In this document: positions 55,127 through 64,000 of the stretch, in pieces
Position numbering within the stretch: position 1 is the first letter of the stretch
How the letters are laid out: each line of letters starts with the position of its first letter
From: Clostridia bacterium
GTDB taxonomy: Bacteria > Bacillota > Clostridia > Oscillospirales > CAG-272
DNA length: 64,000 nucleotides
NCBI GenBank assembly: GCA_017556745.1
Contig: JAFYMF010000057.1
Span: forward strand, 98,816 to 162,815
Direction: 5' to 3'
Translations under genes and position numbers: made by a program
Notes under the pieces: generated by a model
What the model was told of the DNA's origin: nothing
The model's database searches: none
What the model saw: only the letters and a program-made list of their open reading frames with translations

Positions 55127-55564
55127 ATGAAGAAAAGACAGACATTAATGCGTGCCGTAGGAAGGTCGCGCCGGGCGTGGGACAACTACGTTAAAGCAGT
55201 AACGCAGGCAGAGGGAATTCCGGATTCCTACAGAACTGTTTTGATGTTCTTGCTAAGACATCCGGGTTCCGGTCAACGGGATATTGCAGAATTTGCGAAC
55301 ATTACGACTTCGGCGGTAAATCAAGCGGTAAAAAGCATGATTGAGGAAAAACACCTAATCAAAGAGACAGACACTGCCGATAAACGTAATTCCAAGCTAT
55401 ACCTGACCGATAAAGGCACAGCAGTTGCATCAAAAGTTTTCGATAAGTTGGATGCGGCAGATGATGCTATTACAGCACGGATAGGTGCCGAAAAAGAGGC
55501 AGAGCTCATGGCGCTTTTGGATGAGCTTACCGAATATATACGAAGGGATCTGACACAATGCTAA
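55127..55564 (+). CDS. MarR-family transcriptional regulator
   Basis: A 145-aa winged-helix repressor. The DNA-binding core (about 38-105: YRTVLMFLLRHPGSGQRDIAEFANITTSAVNQAVKSMIEEKHLIKETDTADKRNSKLYLTDKG) is complete, including the wing DxRxxx-like ADKRNSK. The dimer helices flank it. I chose the ATG at 55127, seven nt after AAAGG, over the TTG at 55112. Its stop overlaps the first ABC gene by seven nt. It probably represses its own operon by the palindrome at 55083 and is released by a drug-like ligand. Confidence 0.9.
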   Translation: MKKRQTLMRAVGRSRRAWDNYVKAVTQAEGIPDSYRTVLMFLLRHPGSGQRDIAEFANITTSAVNQAVKSMIEEKHLIKETDTADKRNSKLYLTDKGTAVASKVFDKLDAADDAITARIGAEKEAELMALLDELTEYIRRDLTQC

Positions 55565-57282
55565 AATACATAAAAAAATATTGGATACTTTGTTTGCTTG
55601 CGCCGCTGTTTATGGTTGGAGAGGTAGCTATGGATCTTATTCAACCGGATATGATGGCAGACATCGTAGATAAAGGTGTTTTACTTAGTAACTTTTCTTT
55701 AATAGTAACCGTAGGTATACGCATGATACTCACGGTAATCATAGGCGGTATTTTCGGTATTCTGTGCGGAGTATTTGCAAATTTAGCCGCACAGGGTTTT
55801 GGAAATGACCTTCGCAAAGATCTTTTTAGCAAGATCATGAATCTTTCTTTTGAGCAGACCGATAAAATATCCACCGGGTCTCTGGTAACACGGCTTACCA
55901 ACGATGTAACACAGGTACAAAACATGGTTATGATGCTTGTCCGTGGATTTGTTCGTAATACCGTTATGTTCGCCGGCGGTATTTTTATGTTATACAGGCA
56001 ATCTCCAAAATTTGCATTGATAGCGGCCTGCGGTCTCCCACTTGTGGCAATAATCGTAACCTTCTTTCTGAAGAAAACCGCACCTTTATTTGCCGTTGTA
56101 CAAAGGAAGCTGGACGGTATCAATCACATTATGCAGGAAACGGTAGCAGGCGCTCGAGTAGTAAAAGCATACGTAAAGGAAGAATATGAGCTTGGTCGCT
56201 TTGATAATGCCAACGATGAGCTTTGTACAGAAAACCTGAGAGTACAGACCCTGCTTGCATTTATGAGCCCCTGTATGAACATTGTACTCAATCTGTGCGT
56301 TGTGGCTGTTATTATAGTCGGTGGATACACTGTTAAGACAGGCGGTTCCATCACCCCCGGAAACACGATGGCAGCTATCACCTATCTGGCACAGATACTC
56401 CACGGTATTATGTTTATGGCAAATATTTTTCAAACCTTCAGCCGCGCCAAGGCCTCTGCCGACCGAATTAATGAAGTACTGCATTGTCCCGATATTATAA
56501 CAGACGGTAAAATGAAAGACAAAACGGAACAGAATGGCTCGGTAGAATTCCGTAACGTCAGTTTTGCCTACCCGGGAAGTGAGGATCACAAAATTCTTGA
56601 AAACATCTCGTTTAGCGTTCATCAAGGTGAGACATTGGCAATTATCGGAGCAACCGGTAGCGGCAAAAGTTCTCTTGTACATTTGATCCCACGATTTTAC
56701 GATGTTACCGACGGTGAAGTTTTGGTTGACGGTATTAATGTCAAGGACTATACTTTAGAGTCACTGAGAGAAAAGATCGCAATCGTTTTACAAAAAGCAG
56801 AATTATACTCTCGCAGTATTGAAGAAAACATTCGTTGGTCTAAAAAGGATGCAGAACCCGAAGAAATAAAAAAGGCTGCTCAGATCGCACGCGCAGACGA
56901 TTTTATATGCAGTAAAAGTTACGGCTACTATACTCCCGTAACAGAAAGAGGCAATTCCCTGTCCGGTGGTCAGAAGCAGCGTATCTCTATTGCAAGAGCT
57001 ATACTTAAAGAGCACGAGATACTTATCATGGATGATTCCACAAGTGCCCTTGATCTGAAGACAGAGGCTGATCTTTATCAGTCGCTTGGCGAAGAGCATC
57101 CGAACGTTACAAAGATCATCATTGCACAGCGAATATCCTCTATTCGAAGAGCCGATCGTATTTTAGTCCTTGATAACGGAACGGTATCCGCTATAGGAAC
57201 TCATGCAGAGCTTTTGGAACAGTCTGAGATCTACAGAGATATTTATAATTCTCAGTTAAAGGAAGGGGGTAACACAAAATGA
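55558..57282 (+). CDS. ABC exporter half, subunit 1 (degenerate Walker B)
   Basis: A 574-aa half-transporter: six-helix membrane domain (about 15-310) and ATPase domain (about 330-565). Walker [15 protein letters not shown] and signature LSGGQKQRIS are canonical. The Walker B end is ILIMDDSTSALD, with Asp where the catalytic Glu should be, so its own site would be slow. This is the pattern of the non-hydrolytic subunit in heterodimeric exporters such as TM287/288 or LmrCD. The next gene overlaps by four nt and supplies the partner. Multidrug or lipid export is likely. Confidence 0.92.
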   Translation: MLKYIKKYWILCLLAPLFMVGEVAMDLIQPDMMADIVDKGVLLSNFSLIVTVGIRMILTVIIGGIFGILCGVFANLAAQGFGNDLRKDLFSKIMNLSFEQTDKISTGSLVTRLTNDVTQVQNMVMMLVRGFVRNTVMFAGGIFMLYRQSPKFALIAACGLPLVAIIVTFFLKKTAPLFAVVQRKLDGINHIMQETVAGARVVKAYVKEEYELGRFDNANDELCTENLRVQTLLAFMSPCMNIVLNLCVVAVIIVGGYTVKTGGSITPGNTMAAITYLAQILHGIMFMANIFQTFSRAKASADRINEVLHCPDIITDGKMKDKTEQNGSVEFRNVSFAYPGSEDHKILENISFSVHQGETLAIIGATGSGKSSLVHLIPRFYDVTDGEVLVDGINVKDYTLESLREKIAIVLQKAELYSRSIEENIRWSKKDAEPEEIKKAAQIARADDFICSKSYGYYTPVTERGNSLSGGQKQRISIARAILKEHEILIMDDSTSALDLKTEADLYQSLGEEHPNVTKIIIAQRISSIRRADRILVLDNGTVSAIGTHAELLEQSEIYRDIYNSQLKEGGNTK

Positions 57283-59177
57283 GCAATATAAAAACACCTC
57301 CAAAAGGGTTTGAGAACCGTCCCGAGCCCAAAGATAACGTCTATAAGACAGATCCCGCCAAGCAAAATGCTCCTTCCGGGGTGAATTTCCGCGGAAGACC
57401 CGGCGGTGGACCGGGACGCAATATGGGACAAACGGTAGAACACGCGGAAAACGCAGGCGTTACTCTTAAAAGGCTACTGAAGTATTTCAAAAAGACGAAA
57501 AAGCTGTTAGTACCACTGCTTATATCTGTCGTTTTCGTAACGCTTGCAGGTCTGCTTGCCCCTGCCCTGCAGGGTAAAGCGATAGACACTATCAAGGATA
57601 GAGATTGGGATACTCTTACCACCTGCGTGATATTCCTTCTGGCAGTATATCTTTTCAATATTCTGTTCACACTGTCGCAGTCACTGCTAGCCGCAAGGCT
57701 CAGTCAAAGCATCGTTAAACAGATGCGTCATGACCTGTTCAAGAAAATAGACCATCTTTCAATAAAATATCTGGATACCCATTCAAACGGCGACGTTATG
57801 AGCCGAATGACTAACGACGTAGAAAATGTTTCGAATACCATTTCTCAAAGTTTAGGATCACTTGTATCGGGAGTACTTACCATCATCGGTACCGTAGTCA
57901 TAATGTTCATCTACTGTTGGCAGCTTACCCTGATTACAATGGTAACTGTGCTTCTTACCTTGTTCGTAACAAAGAAAATGTCAAAGGTCATGCGAAAGGT
58001 ATATCGCAAACGTTCAGCCGTACTTGGTCAGCTGAACGGACACTCAGAAGAAATGATCACCGGATATAAATCTATTGTTGCATACAACAAGCAAGATGAC
58101 GTGATCGAGGAATTTTCAAAAACATCCGACGAGCTCCGCAAAGTTAGTATAAAAGCAGAAATACTTGGCGGATCTATGGGTCCCATTATGAACTGTATAT
58201 CCAACATCAGCTTCGTGATAGTTGCAGCATTCGGCGGATATTTTGCATATGCGGGACTGATCACCATAGGTACCGTATCGGCATTTATCATTTATGCTAA
58301 GCAGTTTACACGTCCTATCAACGAGATCGCCCAGCTTTACGGAACAATTCAAACTGCCGTAGCCGGTGCGGAACGAGTATTTGCACTTCTTGATGAACCA
58401 AATGAGGATAACAGCGGAACGGAAAAGCCCGAAACAATAACCGGCAGAATATCATTCCGAAACGTTGATTTCTCTTACATTCCCGGTAAACAGGTGCTTT
58501 ACGACTTTGATCTCGATGTGGAGCCCGGACAAAAGATAGCTCTGGTAGGTGCTACCGGAAGCGGAAAGACTACTGTTGTCAATCTGCTGATGCGTTTCTA
58601 CCCGGTTGACAAGGGGGAAATCATGGTTGACGGGGTAAACATTCTGGATATTGACCGTGATTATCTGAGAAAAAATATTGCTATTGTGCTCCAGGATACT
58701 GTTTTATTCTCAAATACCATTGAAAAGAACATTAAATATGCTAATCTCGATGCTACAGACACCGAAATGGTAAATGCTGCTAAAACGAGCCATATACATC
58801 GTTACATTGAAGGTTTGCCAAATAAATACGACACAGTCCTCAAACAGGCAGGAGCCGGACTTTCTCACGGCCAACGTCAGTTAATGGCTATTGCAAGAGC
58901 TATCCTTGCTGATCCAAAGATACTGATCTTAGACGAAGCTACATCTTCGGTAGACACCAGAACAGAAAAAAATATTCAAGATGCTATGGTCAAGCTGATG
59001 AAAAATCGCACGAGCCTGATTATTGCACACCGCCTCTCTACTATTCAGGATGCAGACAAAATAGTTGTTATGGATCAAGGTCGAGTTGTTGAGACAGGTA
59101 ACCATGAGCAGTTACTTAAAAAGCAAGGAAAATACTACGAGCTTTATATGACCCAGTTTGCCGGAAACAAAACATGA
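57279..59177 (+). CDS. ABC exporter half, subunit 2 (canonical Walker B)
   Basis: A 632-aa half-transporter with an N-terminal hydrophilic extension (about 1-65, Gly/Pro/Arg-rich), membrane domain (about 75-370) and ATPase domain (about 390-625). Walker A GATGSGKTTVVNLL and Walker B ILILDEATSSVD are canonical. The signature is LSHGQRQ rather than LSGGQ. In a heterodimer this signature faces the other subunit's Walker A/B, so both deviations fall on the same composite site and leave one full catalytic site. It starts by ATGA overlap with subunit 1. Confidence 0.93.
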   Translation: MSNIKTPPKGFENRPEPKDNVYKTDPAKQNAPSGVNFRGRPGGGPGRNMGQTVEHAENAGVTLKRLLKYFKKTKKLLVPLLISVVFVTLAGLLAPALQGKAIDTIKDRDWDTLTTCVIFLLAVYLFNILFTLSQSLLAARLSQSIVKQMRHDLFKKIDHLSIKYLDTHSNGDVMSRMTNDVENVSNTISQSLGSLVSGVLTIIGTVVIMFIYCWQLTLITMVTVLLTLFVTKKMSKVMRKVYRKRSAVLGQLNGHSEEMITGYKSIVAYNKQDDVIEEFSKTSDELRKVSIKAEILGGSMGPIMNCISNISFVIVAAFGGYFAYAGLITIGTVSAFIIYAKQFTRPINEIAQLYGTIQTAVAGAERVFALLDEPNEDNSGTEKPETITGRISFRNVDFSYIPGKQVLYDFDLDVEPGQKIALVGATGSGKTTVVNLLMRFYPVDKGEIMVDGVNILDIDRDYLRKNIAIVLQDTVLFSNTIEKNIKYANLDATDTEMVNAAKTSHIHRYIEGLPNKYDTVLKQAGAGLSHGQRQLMAIARAILADPKILILDEATSSVDTRTEKNIQDAMVKLMKNRTSLIIAHRLSTIQDADKIVVMDQGRVVETGNHEQLLKKQGKYYELYMTQFAGNKT

Positions 59178-59223
59178 TACCACAGATAATCATCTATTTT
59201 ACACAAATTCAGGAGATACCGCT

Positions 59224-60534
59224 ATGATCAACACAGAAAGGACAAAGGAACTTCGAATAAAACGGGCTAATACCGATTGGTGGCTTCACGAAAAAGCAAT
59301 GGTTGCCGATAACGGGAAAACATACATAACCTACTGCACAGATATGGGTGAAATCCACATAAAGGAGCTGGATGCAAAGTGCAGTAAGGTTCCAAGCCGC
59401 GACTACAGACTTTCAAAGCTTAATTATTCATATTCCGACGAGCATAATACCGCTTCCCTGTGCGTGATGAACAGCGGTAAGATATTTGTCGGTTATACCG
59501 GTCACTATGTGCACGCCCTCAAATATAGGGTTACCGAGAAGCCGTATGATATTTTCTCATTTGGCGAGGAAACACTTATACAATTTGACGGTACGGTTAC
59601 CTATGTTCAGGTCTTTGAAAATACAGTTAAACATGAACTTTGGCTTTTTACCAGAGTAAATTATGTAAACTGGCAATTCTGTTATTCCAGGGACGAGGGC
59701 AAAACCTGGTCAAAGCCGAGGAATTTTCTTCATTCTGATGACGGTGGACTTTTCTATATCGATATAAGGAAACAACATATCATCACAGAAAAAGGTGTTG
59801 ACGAACAATGGCTTTTTGCCTTGTACGGTCATCCGAGAATTTCAAAGGACCATACTATCCGAAGCGGAATATTTAATTCAAACGGCATACTTACCAGATG
59901 TGACGGTACACTTACTGAGCTTAATCTGTATGATGAAACAGAGGAAACAATAGACCTTGAGAATCTTGATATAGTATACGAATCTCCCGAGGGGACTACC
60001 GTCAGACTGCTCGACGTATCCCCTACTCTGCCTTTGCGTGTTGCTTTTGCTCCCTTTATTCTTGATAAAGAGGATGCCCCCTCTCCCGAGCACGCTTATT
60101 ACTGCTCAGCCAGCTTCAGAGACGGAAAATGGAACGTTTCGGAGCCTATATGCACCGCAGGGGAATTTCTCACAAATGACGTACTTGACGGCTCACAGAC
60201 TTATCTTGGCGGTATGGCATATTATTATGGTGTGGGAGACGCCGGACTTTTTCCGCTGTTTCACAAGCCAACCTTCACCGACCGTATTTTTATCACCCGC
60301 TTTGACGGTAAAAACAGAGTTGTTGAAAGTTATCTTTCGCAAAACTACGGTAAAAGCTATGAGCTTGAACAGGTTATTCGCAGAGTTGAGGAAAAAGACG
60401 TAAAAACATGGCGTCCTATTGTCCCCGTTTATGCTCAGGACAATATGCCCGTATACTGGCATGAGGGAGTATACAATTGTCATACAGGCGGTTGGCATTG
60501 CGATGCGGTTATGCTTGTAGAGTATGATGATTGA
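59224..60534 (+). CDS. BNR-type propeller protein (BNR_4-like), glycan-related
   Basis: A 436-aa protein without a signal peptide. Repeats include YSRDEGKTWSKPRNF (an Asp box), WQFCYSRD and YLSQNYGKSYELEQV, and the early LSKLNYSYSDEHNTASLCVMNSGKIFVGYTGH block fits the BNR_4 family, which includes polysaccharide-lyase-like propellers. I chose the ATG at 59224, eight nt after AGGAG, over the in-frame start at 59158 inside the ABC gene. It is 46 nt after the exporter with no terminator between. No catalytic residues can be assigned safely. Confidence 0.65.
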   Translation: MINTERTKELRIKRANTDWWLHEKAMVADNGKTYITYCTDMGEIHIKELDAKCSKVPSRDYRLSKLNYSYSDEHNTASLCVMNSGKIFVGYTGHYVHALKYRVTEKPYDIFSFGEETLIQFDGTVTYVQVFENTVKHELWLFTRVNYVNWQFCYSRDEGKTWSKPRNFLHSDDGGLFYIDIRKQHIITEKGVDEQWLFALYGHPRISKDHTIRSGIFNSNGILTRCDGTLTELNLYDETEETIDLENLDIVYESPEGTTVRLLDVSPTLPLRVAFAPFILDKEDAPSPEHAYYCSASFRDGKWNVSEPICTAGEFLTNDVLDGSQTYLGGMAYYYGVGDAGLFPLFHKPTFTDRIFITRFDGKNRVVESYLSQNYGKSYELEQVIRRVEEKDVKTWRPIVPVYAQDNMPVYWHEGVYNCHTGGWHCDAVMLVEYDD

Positions 60535-60598
60535 CAAAACTATCTTTTCACGATCAGATAAAATTTGATAATAATCGCATATACCGAATATAACAGAG

Positions 60599-60645
60599 TA
60601 ATCCCAACCACCGTATCACGCTTACCGTAACAGTGGTTGGGATTA
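60599..60645. terminator. terminator-like hairpin after BNR protein gene
   Basis: A thirteen-pair perfect stem, TAATCCCAACCAC with GTGGTTGGGATTA, 21-nt loop. The T-rich tail is weak and offset. The remainder of the 282-nt gap to the next gene shows nothing clear except AT-rich promoter-like sequence near 60.7 kb. Confidence 0.55.
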
Positions 60646-60816
60646 TCATTACTGTTTTATCTTTTTAAGTTGCATTTTATCTGCTTTTGTGTTATAATCG
60701 TATGGTATTTTCAGGAGTATTTGTACGACATAACGTAAGCAAAAATCATATCTGATACGGTACTTCTCCGATACAAAATCCGACATCTTAAAAATTAGTT
60801 TTACGGAGACAAAAAC

Positions 60817-61593
60817 ATGTTCTGGTGGATCGTTGCCGCCGCCGCGGCATATTTTGTAAAAGGTCTTTGCGGGTTTGCAAATACCTTGGTATTTACATCA
60901 ATACTGAGTTTTACAAGTGATAACGTAAACATCACTCCGACAGAAATATTTCTGTCCTACCCAACTAATTTTATTGTTCTGTTCAAGGAACGTAAGAATA
61001 TCAAGCTTAAAGTTTTTCTTCCTCTGTCTGCCCTTGTATTGCTTGGCTGTATTCCTGGTATATTCTTTTTGAAGAATGCAAACTCAGGTATTGTAAAGGT
61101 GCTGTTCGGCCTTATAATTATCTATATCGGTCTTGAAATGCTGTTCAGGGACATACGTGAGGCACGAACAAAAAAGAAGTCAAAGGCATCAAAATTCACT
61201 CTTCTGACTATCGGTCTTGTGTCAGGTATACTTTGCGGAATATACGGTATCGGTGCACTTCTCGGAGCATATATCGGCAGAGTTACAAATAATATTCATG
61301 AATTCAAAGCAAACATCTGTGCAGTTTTCTTCGTCGAAGGTACTTTCAGAATAATAGTATATGCCTTCTCCGGTATATTCACTATTGAATCACTAAAGAT
61401 CGGACTTATGCTTGTTCCCGTAATGTTGATATTTCTGTTCCTCGGACTTTGGAGCGGAAAGTTTATTAACGAAAAAATAGCAAAAAAAATCGTAATTATT
61501 ATGCTTGTTCTGTCCGGTGTAGCACTTATAATTAACAGCCGTGACAGTATTTATGAACTATATAACAACGTTATGTCATATATTAAAGCTTAA
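60817..61593 (+). CDS. TauE/SafE-family membrane permease
   Basis: A 258-aa inner-membrane protein with seven to eight helices (about 3-22, 40-55, 67-85, 92-110, 126-150, 165-190, 205-225 and 228-245). The family repeat appears as VKGLCGFANTLVFTSILSF near the N-terminus and GLVSGILCGIYGIGALLGAYIGR in the middle. TauE/SafE proteins export or import sulfonates, sulfite or other organic anions. The substrate is unknown here. Its own terminator follows. The N-terminus is normal for the family. Confidence 0.85.
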   Translation: MFWWIVAAAAAYFVKGLCGFANTLVFTSILSFTSDNVNITPTEIFLSYPTNFIVLFKERKNIKLKVFLPLSALVLLGCIPGIFFLKNANSGIVKVLFGLIIIYIGLEMLFRDIREARTKKKSKASKFTLLTIGLVSGILCGIYGIGALLGAYIGRVTNNIHEFKANICAVFFVEGTFRIIVYAFSGIFTIESLKIGLMLVPVMLIFLFLGLWSGKFINEKIAKKIVIIMLVLSGVALIINSRDSIYELYNNVMSYIKA

Positions 61594-61599
61594 AATATA

Positions 61600-61634
61600 A
61601 AAATAATACCGCCGATTCGGCGGTATTATTTTTA
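61600..61634. terminator. bidirectional terminator
   Basis: AATAATACCGCCG with CGGCGGTATTATT over a three-nt loop, with T-runs for both the permease and the convergent pectinase gene. Confidence 0.85.
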
Positions 61635-61643
61635 TGCGTAAAA

Positions 61644-63416
61644 TTATTCTTTGTTAGGTATTAAAATACTTACATTCTTATCTGAGAAAGCAGTGTTACC
61701 ACCCTCAAGTGTAATCTTAACAGTATTCTCACCGTCAATCAACCCATCGGAAAGATCAACCGCGATCGGAAGGCTGGAAGTATACACATCACTCTTGCTC
61801 CATCTATCCCAGAAATAAATCTCCTTGCCATTAAGAATTACTCTGGGAGAAGCACTGATTTTGCTTAAAAGAAGACATGAAGGTTCTCCGGGATTTTCAA
61901 AGGTAAATTCAACTTCATCTGTACAATCATCCGGAACAGTGAAAGTAGCTGCTTTATTCCATCTTGCTACTTCATCAACAAGAGATGCATTCTTTATGAT
62001 CATTTCCTCGTTTTTAACAGAGAATGCTCTGAAAGCATCCCAACGCTCCTTATATTCAGGAGACTCTTCCAATACTACGCCTTCGTTTTCGAACATTTTG
62101 AGATTATCAACTCTGTAATGACGAATAAGTCCACCCTTACAATACGACTCGGAATTTGTTATTCTGAGACCGTCTACAGACTGAGCAGCTATAGCAGGAC
62201 GCTCATCAGTAAGAGCTGTCTCAAACACACAGTTATTGAGTCTGACTCTTGCAGCATTTCTTATATACATACAAGAACAAGGATAAGGCTCCCACTGGAA
62301 AACAAGATCAGGGTAAGTACCGTAATCGATAAGCTCCTCGTTCTCAGCAGACGAACCGTCATCAGCTAAACCACCACCGGGAGCAACAACATGCAGGTTA
62401 CTGATCATAATATCTTCGATATATGCATCAGGCAAACCGTTGATAACGATCATATTTTCAAACCAATCTTTTCTCAGATCCTTTGTCATATGAGCGATAA
62501 CATTGCTGATAAGAACACGCTTGAATACGCCGGGAGCAGGTCTGCTTCCCTTACTGTGGCTACTCATGCGGCAAGAGTTTGAAGTGAAGAAGAAAGGACG
62601 AAGAACATGTACCATGTTAAGATTGGAGAAGGTAAGATCCTCCATTCGATAAGTGTCACAAAGCTGTACCTTAACACCGTCACTACAGTCATTAAATACA
62701 CAGTTGGAAATAGAGATATTGAGCATATCTCCGCAGGTCTCGGGACCGATACGTACACCTGCCCAGTTGGAGGACAGCACACAGTTAGTAATAGTAAAGT
62801 TCTCACAGGGAGAATCCGGGAAATGTGTCTTGAGACCGATAGCATCGTCCCAAGCTCTGATATTACAGTTGGATATAGTAACATTCTTTGAACCGGAGAA
62901 ATCTATACCATCACCGTTATCACAGTTCTCGGAATTGATTGTAAGGCTGTCAAACGTTGCATTAACGGTATGGCAACAGTATATAGTGAAAAATCCGGTA
63001 TTGATAAGAGAAACACCTCTGAGAGTAATGTTCTCACAATCATTAAGAACAACAAGACACGGACGGCCATGCTCTGCGGTGTAACCAATATCCTGACGGC
63101 GAAGATTAATAGTACCATGACCGAGAATTCCGGTATTTACAAGACCGGAAGCAAGTACCATGGCAGCACATCTTATTCTTTTTGTATCACCTACAAAATC
63201 GGTTGCAGCCATACTACCAAGTATTGTCGCACCAACTTCAAGATAGAGATAAACATTACTCTTCAGCTTTATAGTTCCGCTGACGTATTCTCCGGGAGGT
63301 ACGATAGCATATCCTCCGCCTGCTTCAGCAACTTTATTTATTGTTTCATTAATTGCATCGGTACACATTGTAACGCCGTCTGCTACAGCGCCACATTCGG
63401 TAATGTACATATTCAT
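61644..63416 (-). CDS. GH28-like pectinase, intracellular
   Basis: A 590-aa right-handed beta-helix protein of the GH28 polygalacturonase group. It begins YITECGAVADG without a signal peptide, so it is probably cytoplasmic and acts on imported oligosaccharides. The helix covers about 1-425, and a C-terminal beta-sandwich (about 470-588) carries VILNGKEIYFWDRW. Catalytic Asp motifs are NGDGID (167-172) and WDDAIGLKT (189-197). The usual GHG is replaced by AGVRIG and RIK by VKV, so the specificity may differ from classical polygalacturonase. It lies downstream of a partial paralogue in the same orientation. Confidence 0.8.
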   Translation of the reverse strand: MNMYITECGAVADGVTMCTDAINETINKVAEAGGGYAIVPPGEYVSGTIKLKSNVYLYLEVGATILGSMAATDFVGDTKRIRCAAMVLASGLVNTGILGHGTINLRRQDIGYTAEHGRPCLVVLNDCENITLRGVSLINTGFFTIYCCHTVNATFDSLTINSENCDNGDGIDFSGSKNVTISNCNIRAWDDAIGLKTHFPDSPCENFTITNCVLSSNWAGVRIGPETCGDMLNISISNCVFNDCSDGVKVQLCDTYRMEDLTFSNLNMVHVLRPFFFTSNSCRMSSHSKGSRPAPGVFKRVLISNVIAHMTKDLRKDWFENMIVINGLPDAYIEDIMISNLHVVAPGGGLADDGSSAENEELIDYGTYPDLVFQWEPYPCSCMYIRNAARVRLNNCVFETALTDERPAIAAQSVDGLRITNSESYCKGGLIRHYRVDNLKMFENEGVVLEESPEYKERWDAFRAFSVKNEEMIIKNASLVDEVARWNKAATFTVPDDCTDEVEFTFENPGEPSCLLLSKISASPRVILNGKEIYFWDRWSKSDVYTSSLPIAVDLSDGLIDGENTVKITLEGGNTAFSDKNVSILIPNKE

Positions 63417-63470
63417 ATCAAATTCTCTCTTTCTTTTTTGTCTGAGATTAAGTATCGTCTGTCGTGTTTT

Positions 63471-64000
63471 TTACTCTGCTACGTCAGTGTAAATCTTAAC
63501 GGCAGTCCTTCTTCTCTGTCCGAACTCTCCGTCCTTCAACTCAATAACTATCTTGTTCTCGCCTACATTGACGTAATTTGAAATATCAACACCGACATTT
63601 ACAACCTCACGGTAGTCCTCACACTCCGTGCCTCTTCTCCAGAAGTAAGCCTCTTTTCCGTTAACGCTGACTGTAATTGTGCCCTCCGCATAGAAGGAAA
63701 GATATGCACCGCCACCCTTGTGGTCGTAATCAATCTCAAGTCTGTCGCGGGCGTCGTTAGCCAAATCGGTCGTTGTAGAAAGCACAACTGTTTTATTTCT
63801 AATAGAATCTATGATCTTTGTGTTTTCTATCAGCATTTCTTCTTCTCTGAGTGACATATCTCTGAAATCATCCCATCTCTTAGCCATCTCGGGAGAAAGA
63901 GTGGTGATCTCTCCGTCACAGTTATACATGCGGAGACCGTTCACTTTATAATGTCTGAGTAAGCCGCCGTCTACAAAAGACTCGACTCCGGACATTACCA
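63471..64000 (-). CDS. GH28-like protein, C-terminal part only
   Basis: The last 174-176 codons of a gene that enters from beyond the right edge. It matches the C-terminal end of the neighbouring pectinase: GGLLRHYKVNGLRMYNCDGEITTLSPEMAKRWDDFRDMS aligns with GGLIRHYRVDNLKMFENEGVVLEESPEYKERWDAFRAFS, and VSVNGKEAYFWRR with VILNGKEIYFWDR. The ATG at 63995 is internal, since homology continues up to the edge. The two genes are 54 nt apart and probably co-transcribed. Confidence 0.75.
   Translation of the reverse strand, partial: VMSGVESFVDGGLLRHYKVNGLRMYNCDGEITTLSPEMAKRWDDFRDMSLREEEMLIENTKIIDSIRNKTVVLSTTTDLANDARDRLEIDYDHKGGGAYLSFYAEGTITVSVNGKEAYFWRRGTECEDYREVVNVGVDISNYVNVGENKIVIELKDGEFGQRRRTAVKIYTDVAE

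Noticed and set aside
55558..59177. Bacteriocin or lantibiotic exporter locus
   Set aside because: No peptidase domain, precursor peptide or modification enzyme is near; the MarR pairing fits a multidrug exporter better.

Overview
The window looks like the chromosome of a strictly anaerobic, low-GC Firmicute of the class Clostridia, probably a gut or rumen Oscillospirales/Ruminococcaceae-type bacterium. The reasons are: groESL and hrcA-grpE-dnaK-dnaJ under CIRCE elements, an rpsF-ssb-rpsR operon, a Re-citrate-synthase-like enzyme beside a GntR regulator, a Feo system with DtxR-type operators, a cohesin/dockerin gene pair, pectin and glycan enzymes, and sigma-A promoters close to TTGACA-N17-TATAAT. 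I saw no rRNA or tRNA genes, no CRISPR array and no complete transposon or prophage. Taxonomy below class is inference.

Layout. 1-2.6 kb (minus): an aldolase, sugar kinase and esterase operon for sugar-acid or acetylated glycan use. 2.7-4.8 kb: a C-terminally truncated MocR/PdxR-like regulator and a pyridoxal kinase. 4.85-7.3 kb: an accessory-looking unit with a strong promoter, a leader of about 330 nt carrying a 17-codon ORF and mutually exclusive RNA hairpins, an orphan ABC-class ATPase, and a small Xre regulator. 7.5-10.7 kb: an S1-domain protein, a doubly broken lipoprotein protease gene, and rpsF-ssb-rpsR. 10.9-15.8 kb: a secreted dockerin-bearing glucosaminidase, a membrane-anchored cohesin protein directly after it, and another anchored surface protein. 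16-22 kb: Re-citrate synthase with a FadR-type regulator, trmO, homoserine dehydrogenase, and an alanine/Na+ symporter. 22-24 kb: groESL. 24-26.2 kb: two sialidase-like propeller proteins. 26.2-30.9 kb: a TagA/WecG glycosyltransferase, a membrane protein, a Xer recombinase, an Asn/Gln/Lys-rich 39-aa peptide gene, manA and radC. 30.9-34.2 kb: a DtxR-family regulator divergent from feoA, feoB and a Cys-rich FeoB-associated peptide, with three matching operator palindromes. 34.3-39.9 kb: uvrB-uvrA-hydrolase. 40-47.9 kb: heat-shock operon, prmA, rsmE and a PucR/CdaR-type regulator. 48-54.2 kb: ftsEX, an M23 hydrolase activator, an S41 protease, greA and lysS. 54.2-59.2 kb: a likely inserted segment with a membrane protein, a flanked hairpin repeat, a MarR regulator with a 24-bp palindromic operator, and a heterodimeric ABC exporter. 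59.2-64 kb: a BNR-type glycan protein, a TauE-like permease, and two tandem GH28-like pectinases (the second runs off the window).

How the parts work together. Most of the window is housekeeping. The distinctive parts are the leader-controlled ATPase/Xre unit, the cohesin-dockerin pair that may tether a wall hydrolase to the membrane, the three-operator Feo regulon, and the scattered plant or host glycan enzymes. The best candidate for an undescribed system is 4.9-7.3 kb. Its leader has the layout of translation-dependent attenuation, as in antibiotic-responsive leaders, driving an ATPase family whose function is not established.
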